From: an uncultured Dongia sp.
GTDB taxonomy: Bacteria; Pseudomonadota; Alphaproteobacteria; Dongiales; Dongiaceae
Direction: 5' to 3'
Assembly: GCF_936916975.1 (NCBI RefSeq)
Contig: NZ_CAKZGO010000020.1
Location: 1 to 64,000, forward strand
Length of the DNA stretch: 64,000 bases
Below, in pieces: positions 9,041-17,060 of the stretch. The notes below the pieces were generated by a model. The model had not been told where the DNA came from. It saw only the letters and a program-made list of their open reading frames with translations, and made no database searches. Positions within the stretch are counted from its first letter, which is position 1; each line of letters begins with the position of its first letter. The position numbers and the translations under genes were made by a program.

Positions 9041-10354
9041 ATGAGTTTTACCAGACGCGATATTTTGAAGACCACGGCCGGGATCGGCGCCGCCAGCATG
9101 GCGCCGTCCTTGCTCGGCGGTCGCAAGGCATTTGCCCAGGATCTCAGCTACAAGCCGGAAGAAGGCGCAAGCTTGCGTCTGCTGCGCTGGTCGCCCTTCG
9201 TCAAGGGTGACGAGGAAGCCTGGCTCGCCAACACCAAGAAATTCACCGAAGCGACCGGCGTCGAAGTCCGCGTCGACAAGGAAAGCTGGGAAGACATCCG
9301 ACCCAAGGCTGCGGTGGCTGCCAATGTCGGCTCCGGCCCCGACCTCATGATGGTCTGGTTCGATGACCCCCATCAATATCCCGACAAACTCCTCGACGTG
9401 ACCGAGCTTGCGGACTATCTCGGCAACAAATACGGCGGCTGGCATCAGGGCCCGAAGGATTACGCCTCGCGCGACGGCAAGTTCATCGGCCTGCCCACCG
9501 CCACCATCGGCAACGCCATCGTCTATCGCGAAAGCTGGGTCAAGGCCGCGGGCTGGTCGGAATTCCCGACCAAGACCGACGACTTCCTGGAACTGTGCAA
9601 GGCGATGCAGAAGAGTGGCCATCCGGTCGGATTCACCCATGGCCATGGCGTCGGCGACGGCAACAACTACGCCCACTGGCTGCTGTGGAGCCATGGCGGC
9701 CAGATGGTCGATGCCCAGGGCAACTGCACCATCAACAGCCCGGAGACCATGAAGGCGATCGAATACGCCCAACAGCTCTACAAGACCTTCATTCCGGGCA
9801 CCGAGGGCTGGCTCGACGTCAACAACAACCGCGCCTTCCTCGCCGGTGAATTGTCGGTCATCGCCAACGGCATCTCGGCCTATTACACGCCGAAGAATGA
9901 TCCGGCCCAGGCCGAAATCGCTGCCGATATCCGCACCTGCCCCCTGCCGATCGGGCCGGTGGGCAAGTCGATCGAGCTCTACCAAGTCACCAGCTCGGTC
10001 ATCTTCAAATACACCAAGTACCCGAACGCGGCGCGCGAGTATCTGCGCTTCATGTTCGAGCAGGCGCAGATGGACAACTGGATCCAGGGCTCGTCCGGCT
10101 ATTGCTGCCAGACATTGAAAGCCTACGATGCCAACCCGGTGTGGACCTCGGACCGCAACTACGCACCCTATGCCAAGGCCTCGGCGACGTTGCGGCCGAA
10201 CGGCTATGCCGGCCCGCTGGGCTATGCCTCGGCAGCGGTGATGGCCGATTACGTGTTGGTCGATCTGTTCGCAGAATCCGTGACCGGCGCCGCCACCCCG
10301 GCGGAAGCGATCGAGAAGGCCGAGAAGCGCATCAACCGCTACTACCGCGTCTGA
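9041..10354 (+). CDS. Extracellular solute-binding protein, CUT1 family (Tat signal)
   Basis: Periplasmic substrate receptor of the importer, 437 residues from the ATG at 9041 (GACGGAGGA upstream). Residues 1-32 look like a Tat signal: TRRDILK at 4-10, a hydrophobic stretch, and AFA just before a QD start. Tat export suggests folding before translocation. The mature part follows the family-1 binding-protein layout: LRLLRWSPF near the start, VRVDKESWEDI, GSGPDLMMVWFDDP, and the conserved FLAGELSVIANG region where the hinge crosses. Three cysteines near the C-terminus (TC, CC) are unusual in this family and could form a disulfide. A hairpin follows directly, so this gene may be transcribed more than the permeases after it. 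Confidence 0.92.
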   Translation: MSFTRRDILKTTAGIGAASMAPSLLGGRKAFAQDLSYKPEEGASLRLLRWSPFVKGDEEAWLANTKKFTEATGVEVRVDKESWEDIRPKAAVAANVGSGPDLMMVWFDDPHQYPDKLLDVTELADYLGNKYGGWHQGPKDYASRDGKFIGLPTATIGNAIVYRESWVKAAGWSEFPTKTDDFLELCKAMQKSGHPVGFTHGHGVGDGNNYAHWLLWSHGGQMVDAQGNCTINSPETMKAIEYAQQLYKTFIPGTEGWLDVNNNRAFLAGELSVIANGISAYYTPKNDPAQAEIAADIRTCPLPIGPVGKSIELYQVTSSVIFKYTKYPNAAREYLRFMFEQAQMDNWIQGSSGYCCQTLKAYDANPVWTSDRNYAPYAKASATLRPNGYAGPLGYASAAVMADYVLVDLFAESVTGAATPAEAIEKAEKRINRYYRV

Positions 10355-10364
10355 CGCGTCGCAC

Positions 10365-10412
10365 GCGACTGGTGGCGCCCTCTCGTATTGGGCCCACCAG
10401 TCGCTTCTTTTT
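10365..10412 (+). terminator. Intra-operon hairpin (attenuating terminator) after the binding-protein gene
   Basis: An 11-base perfect stem GCGACTGGTGG (10365-10375) / CCACCAGTCGC (10394-10404) is followed by TTCTTTTT. It starts 10 bases after the stop of the binding-protein gene and ends 18 bases before the first permease ATG. It looks like an intrinsic terminator or mRNA-stabilising hairpin inside the operon, the classic way to make binding protein in excess over permeases. Confidence 0.75.
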
Positions 10413-10429
10413 CCTGACCGGAAGTCTCC

Positions 10430-11371
10430 ATGGCCTCAGCCGATACCATTCCCGGAACCCGCCACCGCTCAATCCTTGCCCGCATCGGCGAGAGCCGCGG
10501 TGCGCTTGGCTTCCTCTTCATGCTACCGGCCGCGATTCTGCTGCTGCTGTTCCTCACCTATCCGCTGGGCCTCGGCATCTGGCTCGGCTTCACCGATGAG
10601 CGGATCGGCCGCGCCGGCATCTTCATCGGCCTTGAGAACTACGAATACCTGCTCGACGACAGCGTATTCTGGCTCTCGGTCTACAACACCGTGCTCTACA
10701 CCACGGTGGCTTCGGTGCTGAAATTTGCGCTTGGCCTGTGGCTCGCCTTGCTGCTCAACGAGAATTTGCCGTTCAAGGCCTTCTTCCGCGCCATCGTGCT
10801 GCTGCCCTGGGTCGTGCCGACCGTGCTCTCCGCCATCGCCTTCTGGTGGATCTACGATGCACAGTTCTCGATCGTCTCCTGGGTGCTGATCGATTGGGGC
10901 ATCATCGACCAGCCGATCAATTTCCTCGGCGATCCCAACAATGCGCGCGCCTCGGTCATCGCCGCCAATGTCTGGCGCGGGATTCCCTTCGTCGCGATCA
11001 CGCTGCTCGCCGGTCTGCAGACCATCCCGCCCTCGCTCTATGAAGCGGCGACGCTTGACGGTGCCGGCTCCTGGCAGCGCTTCCGCTTCGTCACCTTTCC
11101 ACTTCTGACACCGATCATCGCCATCGTGATGACCTTCTCGGTCCTCTTCACCTTCACTGATTTCCAGTTGATCTATGTGCTGACCCGTGGCGGTCCGGTG
11201 AACGCCACGCATCTGATGGCGACGCTCAGCTTCCAGCGCGGCATATCCGGTGGCAATCTCGGCGAAGGGGCAGCCATCGCCGTCGCCATGATCCCGTTCC
11301 TGCTGGCTGCAATCCTGTTCAGCTTCTTCGGCCTGCAACGCCGCCGCTGGCAACAAGGCGGGGGTGAGTGA
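10430..11371 (+). CDS. CUT1-type ABC transporter permease (MalF/UgpA family)
   Basis: Inner-membrane permease of the carbohydrate-type importer, 313 residues with six predicted membrane segments; the first is at about 30-50 (FLFMLPAAILLLLFLTYPL). The EAA loop at about 203-228 reads YEAATLDGAGSWQRF and contacts the MalK-like ATPase. The domain order and the length match MalF-type proteins without the large periplasmic loop of E. coli MalF. The gene lies 18 bases after the hairpin behind the binding-protein gene, and its TGA overlaps the ATG of the second permease. Confidence 0.92.
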   Translation: MASADTIPGTRHRSILARIGESRGALGFLFMLPAAILLLLFLTYPLGLGIWLGFTDERIGRAGIFIGLENYEYLLDDSVFWLSVYNTVLYTTVASVLKFALGLWLALLLNENLPFKAFFRAIVLLPWVVPTVLSAIAFWWIYDAQFSIVSWVLIDWGIIDQPINFLGDPNNARASVIAANVWRGIPFVAITLLAGLQTIPPSLYEAATLDGAGSWQRFRFVTFPLLTPIIAIVMTFSVLFTFTDFQLIYVLTRGGPVNATHLMATLSFQRGISGGNLGEGAAIAVAMIPFLLAAILFSFFGLQRRRWQQGGGE

Positions 11372-12276
11372 TGGCCGGAGCCAAGGCATTTACCAAGATG
11401 GGCAGCGTCAAAACCGGCGACGATGGCGGGATGAACTATCTCAACAGCCTGCCGCGCCGTCTCGTCACCGTCTATCTACCGCTCGCGGTCTTCGTCTTCG
11501 TCCTGCTGTTCCCGTTCTATTGGATGGCGATCACCGCGGTGAAGCCGAACCAGGAACTGACCGATTACAAGAATTTCAGTCCGTTCTGGGTGGTGGAACC
11601 GACTCTCGATCACATCAAGTATCTGCTGTTCGATACGTCCTATCCGGGCTGGCTGTGGAACACCGTCATCATCTCGGTGGTGGCGACCGTCCTGTCACTG
11701 GCAGCCTCGGTCTTTGCCGCCTATGCGATCGAGCGCCTGCGTTTCCAGGGCGCGCGGCAGGTGGGTCTCGGCATCTTCATGGCCTATCTGGTGCCGCCCT
11801 CGATCCTGTTCATCCCGCTTGCGGTGATGGTGTTCAATCTCGGCCTCTACGACACCAAGTTTGCGCTCATCCTCACCTACCCCACCTTCCTCATTCCGTT
11901 CTGCACCTGGCTGCTGATGGGCTATTTCCGCTCGATTCCCTATGAGCTTGAGGAATGCGCCCTCATCGACGGCGCCACGCGCTGGCAGATCCTGACGCGG
12001 ATCGTGCTGCCCTTGGCGGTGCCCGGCCTCATCTCCGCCGGCATCTTCGCCTTCACCCTGTCCTGGAACGAGTTCATCTACGCCCTCACCTTCATCCAGT
12101 CATCGGAGAACAAGACTGTCCCGGTCGGTGTCCTCACCGAACTGGTGCGCTCCGACGTCTATGAATGGGGCTCGCTGATGGCAGGCGCGCTTATCGGCTC
12201 GCTGCCGGTGGTGATCCTCTATTCCTTCTTCGTGGAGCACTACGTCTCGTCGATGACGGGCGCCGTGAAGGAATAA
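11371..12276 (+). CDS. CUT1-type ABC transporter permease (MalG/UgpE family)
   Basis: Partner permease, 301 residues from the ATG at 11371, which overlaps the stop of the previous gene (TGATG); a GTG three bases upstream is an alternative. The protein starts with about 25 polar residues not usual in the family, so an internal start at MNYLNSLP (about residue 21) is also possible. Six membrane segments follow, then the EAA loop LEECALIDGATRWQI at about 191-205. The C-terminal segment LSWNEFIYALTF is a MalG hallmark. The gene ends the operon; the convergent MarR gene starts 7 bases on. Confidence 0.92.
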   Translation: MAGAKAFTKMGSVKTGDDGGMNYLNSLPRRLVTVYLPLAVFVFVLLFPFYWMAITAVKPNQELTDYKNFSPFWVVEPTLDHIKYLLFDTSYPGWLWNTVIISVVATVLSLAASVFAAYAIERLRFQGARQVGLGIFMAYLVPPSILFIPLAVMVFNLGLYDTKFALILTYPTFLIPFCTWLLMGYFRSIPYELEECALIDGATRWQILTRIVLPLAVPGLISAGIFAFTLSWNEFIYALTFIQSSENKTVPVGVLTELVRSDVYEWGSLMAGALIGSLPVVILYSFFVEHYVSSMTGAVKE

Positions 12277-12283
12277 GCGCGCC

Positions 12284-12778
12284 TCACGACAGCGCGATGA
12301 GGTCTTTGCGCAATCGGTCCGGTGATCCGCTCGGCAACTGTGCCTCGACCAGCGCGTGATGGTGCTGCCAGATCGGCACCGCCTTGGCCAGCAACCGCTT
12401 TCCCGCCGGGGTCAGCTTCAGTAGCCGGCTGCGCTTGTCATCGGGATCGACGCTGACCGCCACAAGCTTGCGCCGTTCCAGCGGTTTCAGTGCCGCGGTC
12501 AAGGTCGTGCGGTCCATTGCCAGAACCTGCGCGACCGAGCCCATGCCGGCCGGCGCCGGCCGGTTCAAGGACATCAGCAGAGAGAACTGGCCGTTGGTCA
12601 GATCAAGCGGCCGAAGCGCATCATCAAAGCGCCGCGCCAAGGCACGCGCCGCCCGCTGCACATGCAGGCAGAGGCAGCAATCGCGCACATGCAGAGTTGT
12701 GCTAAAAGGCACCTCGCCAGCCAGGAGGAGCGAAGATTCCTCCGGATCGGCGATCGCACGCGCTCGTGTTTTTGACAT
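12284..12778 (-). CDS. MarR family transcriptional regulator with an N-terminal cysteine cluster
   Basis: Winged-helix regulator, 164 residues. The MarR fold is clear: an N-terminal dimerisation helix (about 31-55), recognition helix in DRTTLTAALKPLERRKLV (about 89-106), and the wing DPDDKRSR at 111-118 followed by LTPAGKRLL. Cysteines 34, 35 and 37 (RDCCLCLH) sit at the start of the dimer helix, where OhrR-type regulators carry their redox-sensing cysteine. A thiol or electrophile sensor is therefore plausible. A perfect 12-base palindrome lies 12 bases upstream of its start codon, as expected for autorepression. It is convergent with the ABC operon and divergent from the PAS_5 gene. Confidence 0.88.
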   Translation of the reverse strand: MSKTRARAIADPEESSLLLAGEVPFSTTLHVRDCCLCLHVQRAARALARRFDDALRPLDLTNGQFSLLMSLNRPAPAGMGSVAQVLAMDRTTLTAALKPLERRKLVAVSVDPDDKRSRLLKLTPAGKRLLAKAVPIWQHHHALVEAQLPSGSPDRLRKDLIALS

Positions 12779-12789
12779 AGTGACATAAT

Positions 12790-12801
12790 GTTGATATCAA
12801 C
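12790..12801. promoter_or_regulatory. Candidate MarR operator palindrome
   Basis: GTTGATATCAAC is a perfect 12-base palindrome located 12 bases upstream of the marR-like start codon (minus strand). The sequence TTGATATCAA fits the TTGA-N-TCAA shape common among MarR-family operators. Binding here would cover the likely promoter or translation start and give negative autoregulation. It is based on position and symmetry only. Confidence 0.5.
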
Positions 12802-12931
12802 CTTTCATGTCAAGCAATTTATCCGGATCTTGGAGAAGCTGCTGCGCATAAACTGACCTGACATCGCCCGAATAACTGGGCTTGGGCCTGGCCCTTGCGG
12901 ACGGGGCGTCACCTTGCCAAGATCGCAGGCG

Positions 12932-13504
12932 ATGACTCCCGCCAGCGACAGCGCCCCAGGCTACCCGCGCACCACCGACATGGCCGAGATGGCGCGCCGC
13001 TGCTATCCCGACACGCTCGGCTTCTACCGCTATTGGGACAGCAAGCGCGTCAATCCGGACGGCAGCCGGCGCCGCATGCCGCCCCGCAGCGCCATCGATC
13101 CCCTGGAGATGAAACGCTGGCTGCCTTTCCTGCAATTGATCGAGGTGCATGAAGGGGTCGGCGACCCGCCGCAGCGCAGCCTCGTCTATCGCCTGGTCGG
13201 CCAGTCCGAGGTCGCGGTGCGGGGCTTCAACCCGACCGGCCGCACCGTCGCCGACTGCGCCATCGGCAAGGAAAGCTCCGACCCCATGGGCAATTACAAC
13301 CTCGTCATCGACGGCCGCACGCCGGTCTATGACTGGTCGAAGATCCCGCATCCCAGCGGCTTCGACGGCGGTGGCTTCCTGGCCAGCCAGGAATGCATCC
13401 TGCTGCCGCTTTCCGACGATGACGACCACGTCAACATGGTCATCACCTACGGCAAGGTGCTCTCCAGCCTCGAGGGTACGGGGCCAAGACAGCCCCTCCT
13501 GTGA
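12932..13504 (+). CDS. PAS domain protein (PAS_5 family)
   Basis: Small soluble protein, 190 residues from the ATG at 12932; a TTG 18 bases upstream is an alternative start. It is a single PAS_5 domain, a family frequent in Rhodospirillales and other alphaproteobacteria. Diagnostic stretches are FYRYWDSKR near the start, PPRSAIDPLEMKRWLPFLQLIE, RLVGQSEVAVRGFNPTGRT, and the C-terminal LLPLSDDDDHVNMVITYG. No output domain is attached, so any signal would be passed to a partner. It is divergent from the MarR gene and upstream of a GNAT gene. Confidence 0.85.
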   Translation: MTPASDSAPGYPRTTDMAEMARRCYPDTLGFYRYWDSKRVNPDGSRRRMPPRSAIDPLEMKRWLPFLQLIEVHEGVGDPPQRSLVYRLVGQSEVAVRGFNPTGRTVADCAIGKESSDPMGNYNLVIDGRTPVYDWSKIPHPSGFDGGGFLASQECILLPLSDDDDHVNMVITYGKVLSSLEGTGPRQPLL

Positions 13505-13571
13505 TCCAGTTCACAGCTGGCCGCCCCCCGATCCGTCATGCTCGCGGAAATGCAGATATGGGGACGCGCTC

Positions 13572-14420
13572 ATGACTCTCATCCAGGCTCTCTCGTTGCC
13601 GTCGATCCCGACGCTCACCACGCTCCGCCTCACCCTCGACGCCTTCACCAGCGCCGACATCCCGGCGCTGGCAGCGATCCTCGCCGAGCCGGAGGTGACG
13701 AGGACCATCACCGCCAATGCCTCGACACCGACGCGCTGCCGCAAGGCCGCGGCGCACCGCATCGACTGGCATAACCGGAGCTGGGAGAGTCACGGCTACG
13801 GCGTCTGGGCGATCCGCGTCCGCGACGATCGCACCGGCGACAATCACACCGGCACCGCCGGTGCGCTCATCGGCTGGTGCGGCTTCACCGAGCCCGATAT
13901 CGGCAACGACCCGGAAATTCTCTACGGCCTCGCTCCGCAATATTGGGGCAAAGGCCTGGCGCAGGAAGCGGCGATCGCCGCCATCACCTGGCTCTTTGGC
14001 AAGGCCGGGCGCCCGCGCCATAGCGGCATCTCCGCCGTGGTCTTCGGCCGCCTCAACCCGGCTTCGCTGACGCTGGCGGGCAAGCTCGGCTTCGAGCGCA
14101 TGGGCCGCATGACCATGGCCAACTTTCTGCCCGACCGCGACCTCGCCAAGGAAGTGCTCGATTACGAGCTGTGGCGGCTGGAGAAGGCGCCGCTGCACGA
14201 TGCCCTGTCACTGTTGTTCCAGACCGCGTTCAAGGCCGGCCAGATCGCCAGCCTGAATGTCGGCGATGTGCGCGAGATCGAGCAGGCCCTGTGCGACGCC
14301 GCCTGCCGCCGCAGCGATCTCGGCGACATGGACCCGGCCGAAAGCCGCATGCGAATCCGCATCGCCTATTGGGAAGGCCTCGCCGATCCTTATCTAGACT
14401 GGCTGCATCGCAGCCGCTGA
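13572..14420 (+). CDS. GNAT family N-acetyltransferase with C-terminal extension
   Basis: Acetyl-CoA-dependent N-acetyltransferase of the RimJ/RimL-like group, 282 residues from the ATG at 13572. The fold starts with LTTLRLTLDAFTSADIPAL and has the acetyl-CoA binding motif QYWGKGLA at 123-130, followed by the NPASLTLAGKLGFERMG segment typical of this group. The acetyltransferase part ends near 195. The remaining roughly 85 residues form an extra, probably helical domain with FKAGQIASLNVGDV and a charged tail; I do not recognise it. The substrate cannot be predicted. Confidence 0.82.
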   Translation: MTLIQALSLPSIPTLTTLRLTLDAFTSADIPALAAILAEPEVTRTITANASTPTRCRKAAAHRIDWHNRSWESHGYGVWAIRVRDDRTGDNHTGTAGALIGWCGFTEPDIGNDPEILYGLAPQYWGKGLAQEAAIAAITWLFGKAGRPRHSGISAVVFGRLNPASLTLAGKLGFERMGRMTMANFLPDRDLAKEVLDYELWRLEKAPLHDALSLLFQTAFKAGQIASLNVGDVREIEQALCDAACRRSDLGDMDPAESRMRIRIAYWEGLADPYLDWLHRSR

Positions 14421-14486
14421 AATCGATCCACTGGGCACCCCGCTGCGTAAAGAGGAGAGAAATCCAGCGAGGCACGCAGCCATACC

Positions 14487-14882
14487 ATGACCATCACCCC
14501 CCTCTATGCCGGCCCCTTGGCGCTGCTGTACCTGATCCTCACCTTACGCGTGATCGGCCGCCGCCGTACGCTGCTCATCGGCCTCGGCGATGGCGGCGAT
14601 GCCGACCTCGCCCGCCGCATCCGCGTCGCCGCCAATTGCGGCGAGTATGTGCCGCTGGCGCTCGTCCTTATGGCCCTGGTGGAAATACAAGGAGCGCCCC
14701 ACTGGCTCCTCCACCTCATCGGCACGTTGTTAATCTCCGGCCGCCTTTTGCACGCCTATGGCGTCAGCCAATCCCCAGAAGACTACCGCTACCGCAGCAC
14801 CGGCATGGTCCTCACCATCTCAGCCCTGGTCGCCGCGATGACCGGCACGTTCACGCTGGGCGTGGTGCAAGCGCTGGGGTGA
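14487..14882 (+). CDS. MAPEG family membrane protein
   Basis: Integral membrane protein of the MAPEG superfamily (YecN-like branch), 131 residues with four hydrophobic segments. Conserved features are RVIGRRRTLLIGLGDG near 22-37, then RRIRVAANCGEYVPLAL near 44-60, where the family has its R-x-x-N-x-E-Y/N motif, and the C-terminal LLISGRLLHAYG. Eukaryotic MAPEG proteins are glutathione transferases or peroxidases of lipids; the function of bacterial YecN-like members is largely unknown. The gene stands alone between the GNAT gene and a repeat-rich spacer. Confidence 0.87.
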   Translation: MTITPLYAGPLALLYLILTLRVIGRRRTLLIGLGDGGDADLARRIRVAANCGEYVPLALVLMALVEIQGAPHWLLHLIGTLLISGRLLHAYGVSQSPEDYRYRSTGMVLTISALVAAMTGTFTLGVVQALG

Positions 14883-14900
14883 TCGGATTTCTCGCTCTTA

Positions 14901-15104
14901 TCCCCTCCCCCTTCAGGCGTAGTCGGGCCAGGGTGGAGGGCCACAACTGAAAACTCTTGCCCCCGGCACCTCATCCCCTCTCCCCTTGCGGGAGAGGGTA
15001 AGGGTGAGGGGTATGCTTGCGACTGAAGGCTCCCTCAAACCTCCCTCACCGTCATGATCCGCCGTCGGCGAAGGCCGACATTCGTCGGCTGCGGCGGACC
15101 ACCC
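14901..15104. repeat. Intergenic palindromic repeat cluster
   Basis: The 322-base gap 14883-15204 holds three palindromic elements and no gene. At 14901-14940 a CCCCTCCCCCTT block pairs loosely with GGGTGGAGGG. At 14971-15012 CCCTCTCCCC-TTGC-GGGAGAGGG is followed by TAAGGGTGAGGGG, the same element seen at 32301-32337 and 58988-59027. At 15052-15101 the hairpin GTCGGCGAAGGCCGAC (15064-15079) lies inside longer dyad symmetry and recurs at 32239-32254 and 39530-39545. These look like REP-type intergenic repeats. Confidence 0.65.
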
Positions 15105-15204
15105 ACGAGTTTCCTTCCGTCCGCTCACCATTGAAATTTGCTTTCCTCGCCCGCCCACAACCGCGTTAACATCCCCACCGCAACGGGAAGGGGAAACAAC
15201 AACC

Positions 15205-15675
15205 GTGGATTTCGATCTCAGTACTGTACTCGATCCGATGGGCTACCTACCGATGGGCTGGCTCGGATGGACAATGCAGCTCTTGCCGGCCGCATTCGGT
15301 ATCTGGAGCGAACGTTCCGGCGAGCGCTTTGCGCGCGGCGCCTATCTGATCTCGCTTATCTTGCGCGCGATCGGCCTGTGGCTGTTGGGCGCCCTCGTCC
15401 TTTACATCATGGGCTATCTCATATTCAACCACGACCCGGCAAGCAACATACCAGCACTCGACGCCTCTTGGCTCGTCACCGCTGGGATGCTTCTCTCAGC
15501 CTTCGGCAGTATCGTTATGATCCGCCCCCTCATCTGGCGTCTGCGCGATGCCGGCATAGACAAGAAGTGGGCCTATATCGCTGTATTGCCCTATCTCGAT
15601 TTTATTATGTATCTGGGCTTGATCTTCTATCCCCCCAGCCGTGTCCCGGCACCGGTCGATGTGGAGGTGTTTTAG
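15205..15675 (+). CDS. Small integral membrane protein (DUF805-like)
   Basis: A 156-residue protein opening with GTG at 15205 and a GGGAAGGGGA Shine-Dalgarno region. It has about four membrane segments (near 22-32, 48-72, 88-105, 126-145). The motif IWRLRDAGIDKKWAY near 111-125 resembles the signature that follows the third helix in DUF805 proteins, which is why I suggest that family, but the match is partial. The function is unknown. It is followed after 3 bases by a small secreted protein gene, so the two may be co-expressed. Confidence 0.65.
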   Translation: MDFDLSTVLDPMGYLPMGWLGWTMQLLPAAFGIWSERSGERFARGAYLISLILRAIGLWLLGALVLYIMGYLIFNHDPASNIPALDASWLVTAGMLLSAFGSIVMIRPLIWRLRDAGIDKKWAYIAVLPYLDFIMYLGLIFYPPSRVPAPVDVEVF

Positions 15676-15678
15676 GAA

Positions 15679-16002
15679 ATGCGGAAGCAAGGATCGAACC
15701 TCCGCGTAACCCGCGCCATCGCGACCGTGCTCATGGCTTGCCTCCTCGCCGCCGTCGCACAACCTGGCTTTGCCGATGAGCCGCCGAAGCAATCCCTGAC
15801 ACCCCTCCCAAGCCTCAACACCGTCGAAGAATGCCAACGCGCCGACCTCAGCCGCAATTACGGCAAGACCTTCCGTTTCCATCACGGTGAATGCTGGGCC
15901 GACGTCAGCATCAATGAAAACGGGAATGTCACCAGCTTCATCCCGGAAGATGAAGACGCCTGCCGGAAAGCGCTGAAGGTGGGCTGCGGCTGGGTGGATT
16001 AA
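15679..16002 (+). CDS. Small secreted protein of unknown function
   Basis: A 107-residue protein with an N-terminal signal peptide (hydrophobic core about 12-28, cleavage near PGFADE). The mature part of about 75 residues has three cysteines (VEEC, GEC, DAC) plus a fourth near the end (GCGW), consistent with two disulfides in a small periplasmic domain. I do not recognise a family. It lies 3 bases after the membrane-protein gene. The stop is followed by a short G/C-rich inverted repeat (16040-16074). Confidence 0.6.
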   Translation: MRKQGSNLRVTRAIATVLMACLLAAVAQPGFADEPPKQSLTPLPSLNTVEECQRADLSRNYGKTFRFHHGECWADVSINENGNVTSFIPEDEDACRKALKVGCGWVD

Positions 16003-16114
16003 GATCTCAACATCGCGAATTCCACCTGAATCGATCCAGTCCCCTCCCCCTGAAGGTGGAGGGCGGGAGTGAGAGACGATCTATCCCCGATAGCCGACGC
16101 AAGCGCCCGATGGC

Positions 16115-16777
16115 TTATTGCGGGACCGCATAGAGGAAGCTGCGGCCGGGCAGTTTACTGAGCCTTGCATTGAGGTCCTTCGTGAGCGCCGGGTCGTAGT
16201 AATAGGTCATGGAATTTTTCGTTGCGTCGATCACATGAGCCCCGCTTTGCCAGGTCGATACCGGCTCCGGCGCGGCGCCTGACATCATCGCCACAAATGC
16301 TCGACTGCCGGCCTTCGGCTGGCCAAGTTTCGCGGTGAGGCCCTGCAAAAGCTTTGACTCATCCTTCTTGCGATTGGGATAGACCGCGATCTGAGCAAGG
16401 CGCTGCCCACCGTCCGCCAAGCTGATGAAAGGCAACCAGAGGGTGGCATCCGCCCCATCTAGGCGCACCAGTGCGGGCGCCCAATAACTGGGATTCATCG
16501 GATCAGGCTCGACGATCGTGCAGGTGAGGACGCCCACCGACGCTTCCTTAGCGACATCCGATTTCATTAATCCGACCATGTGATCGGCCAGCCCCGGCTC
16601 GTCGAGGCAGCCAATGCGCCGCTTGGGATTCACCTCAGTGCCGGGCGCCGGCAAAGCACGTGCCTCGGCCAATGTCATTCCCGGCCTCAATCCGGCTACA
16701 TCAAACGCTTGCGCACTGGTTGTGATACCAGCAAGCATCAACAACGCTGCCGAAACAGATCGCAGCACAATCGACAT
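16115..16777 (-). CDS. Secreted protein of unknown function
   Basis: A 220-residue exported protein from the ATG at 16777, chosen because a signal peptide starts exactly there (MSIVLRSVSAALLMLAGI, cleavage near AQAFD); a TTG at 16891 would add an unlikely leader. The mature N-terminus FDVAGLRPGMTLAEARAL resembles the short motif of periplasmic proteins in which a GM-x-x-xEA segment begins an SmpA/BLF-like fold. The rest has two cysteines (IGCLDE, VLTC) and a C-terminal KDLNARLSKLPG. I cannot assign a function. It is convergent with the preceding two genes. Confidence 0.65.
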   Translation of the reverse strand: MSIVLRSVSAALLMLAGITTSAQAFDVAGLRPGMTLAEARALPAPGTEVNPKRRIGCLDEPGLADHMVGLMKSDVAKEASVGVLTCTIVEPDPMNPSYWAPALVRLDGADATLWLPFISLADGGQRLAQIAVYPNRKKDESKLLQGLTAKLGQPKAGSRAFVAMMSGAAPEPVSTWQSGAHVIDATKNSMTYYYDPALTKDLNARLSKLPGRSFLYAVPQ

Positions 16778-16911
16778 CGAAACTCCTTTGTGTGGAAGGA
16801 CAGCCACGGTAGGCTGCCATTTGGACGAGAAATTTTCTATCCGCCATACCAGTTTGGCGTCGGTCAATTCGACTGTCAACTCCGGGGCCAACTCACCTCA
16901 GCGCAGCGCCC

Positions 16912-17023
16912 AAACAAAAAGCGCGGCCGGTTTTCCGGGCCGCGCTTTCTGCATTCTCAACCAGTCTTAAACTAGCGCGGGACCTGTCCCACGCTGAGCA
17001 TCAGCTCAGGCGACTTTCGCCGC
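16912..17023 (-). repeat. Copy A of a duplicated gabT 3' end with terminators
   Basis: This 112-base block matches 17557-17671 almost base for base. Both contain a GCGCGGCC/GGCCGCGC hairpin beside an A-run, the spacer CTCAACCAGT, a second hairpin around CGGGACCTGTCCC, and a segment that on the minus strand ends in codons for AAKVA followed by TGA. In copy B these are the true last codons of gabT. In copy A they follow no gene, so it is a stranded duplicate lying just after the stop of the small secreted-protein gene. Confidence 0.75.
16916..16948 (-). terminator. Rho-independent terminator of the small secreted-protein gene
   Basis: Read on the minus strand, the stem AAAGCGCGGCC / GGCCGCGCTTT (loop CGGAAAACC) is followed by a T-run (A-run at 16916-16920 on the plus strand). 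It lies about 110 bases after the stop of the gene at 17061-17375 and is part of duplicated block A. Confidence 0.7.
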
Positions 17024-17060
17024 TCTGCGGTTGTTCGCTGCCGACCCGTTCGCGTCTCGC

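Noticed and set aside
13149-13571. Upstream extension of the GNAT frame
   Set aside because: It overlaps the PAS_5 gene in another frame and reads as Arg/Ser/Ala-rich noise until the ATG at 13572, where family sequence begins.
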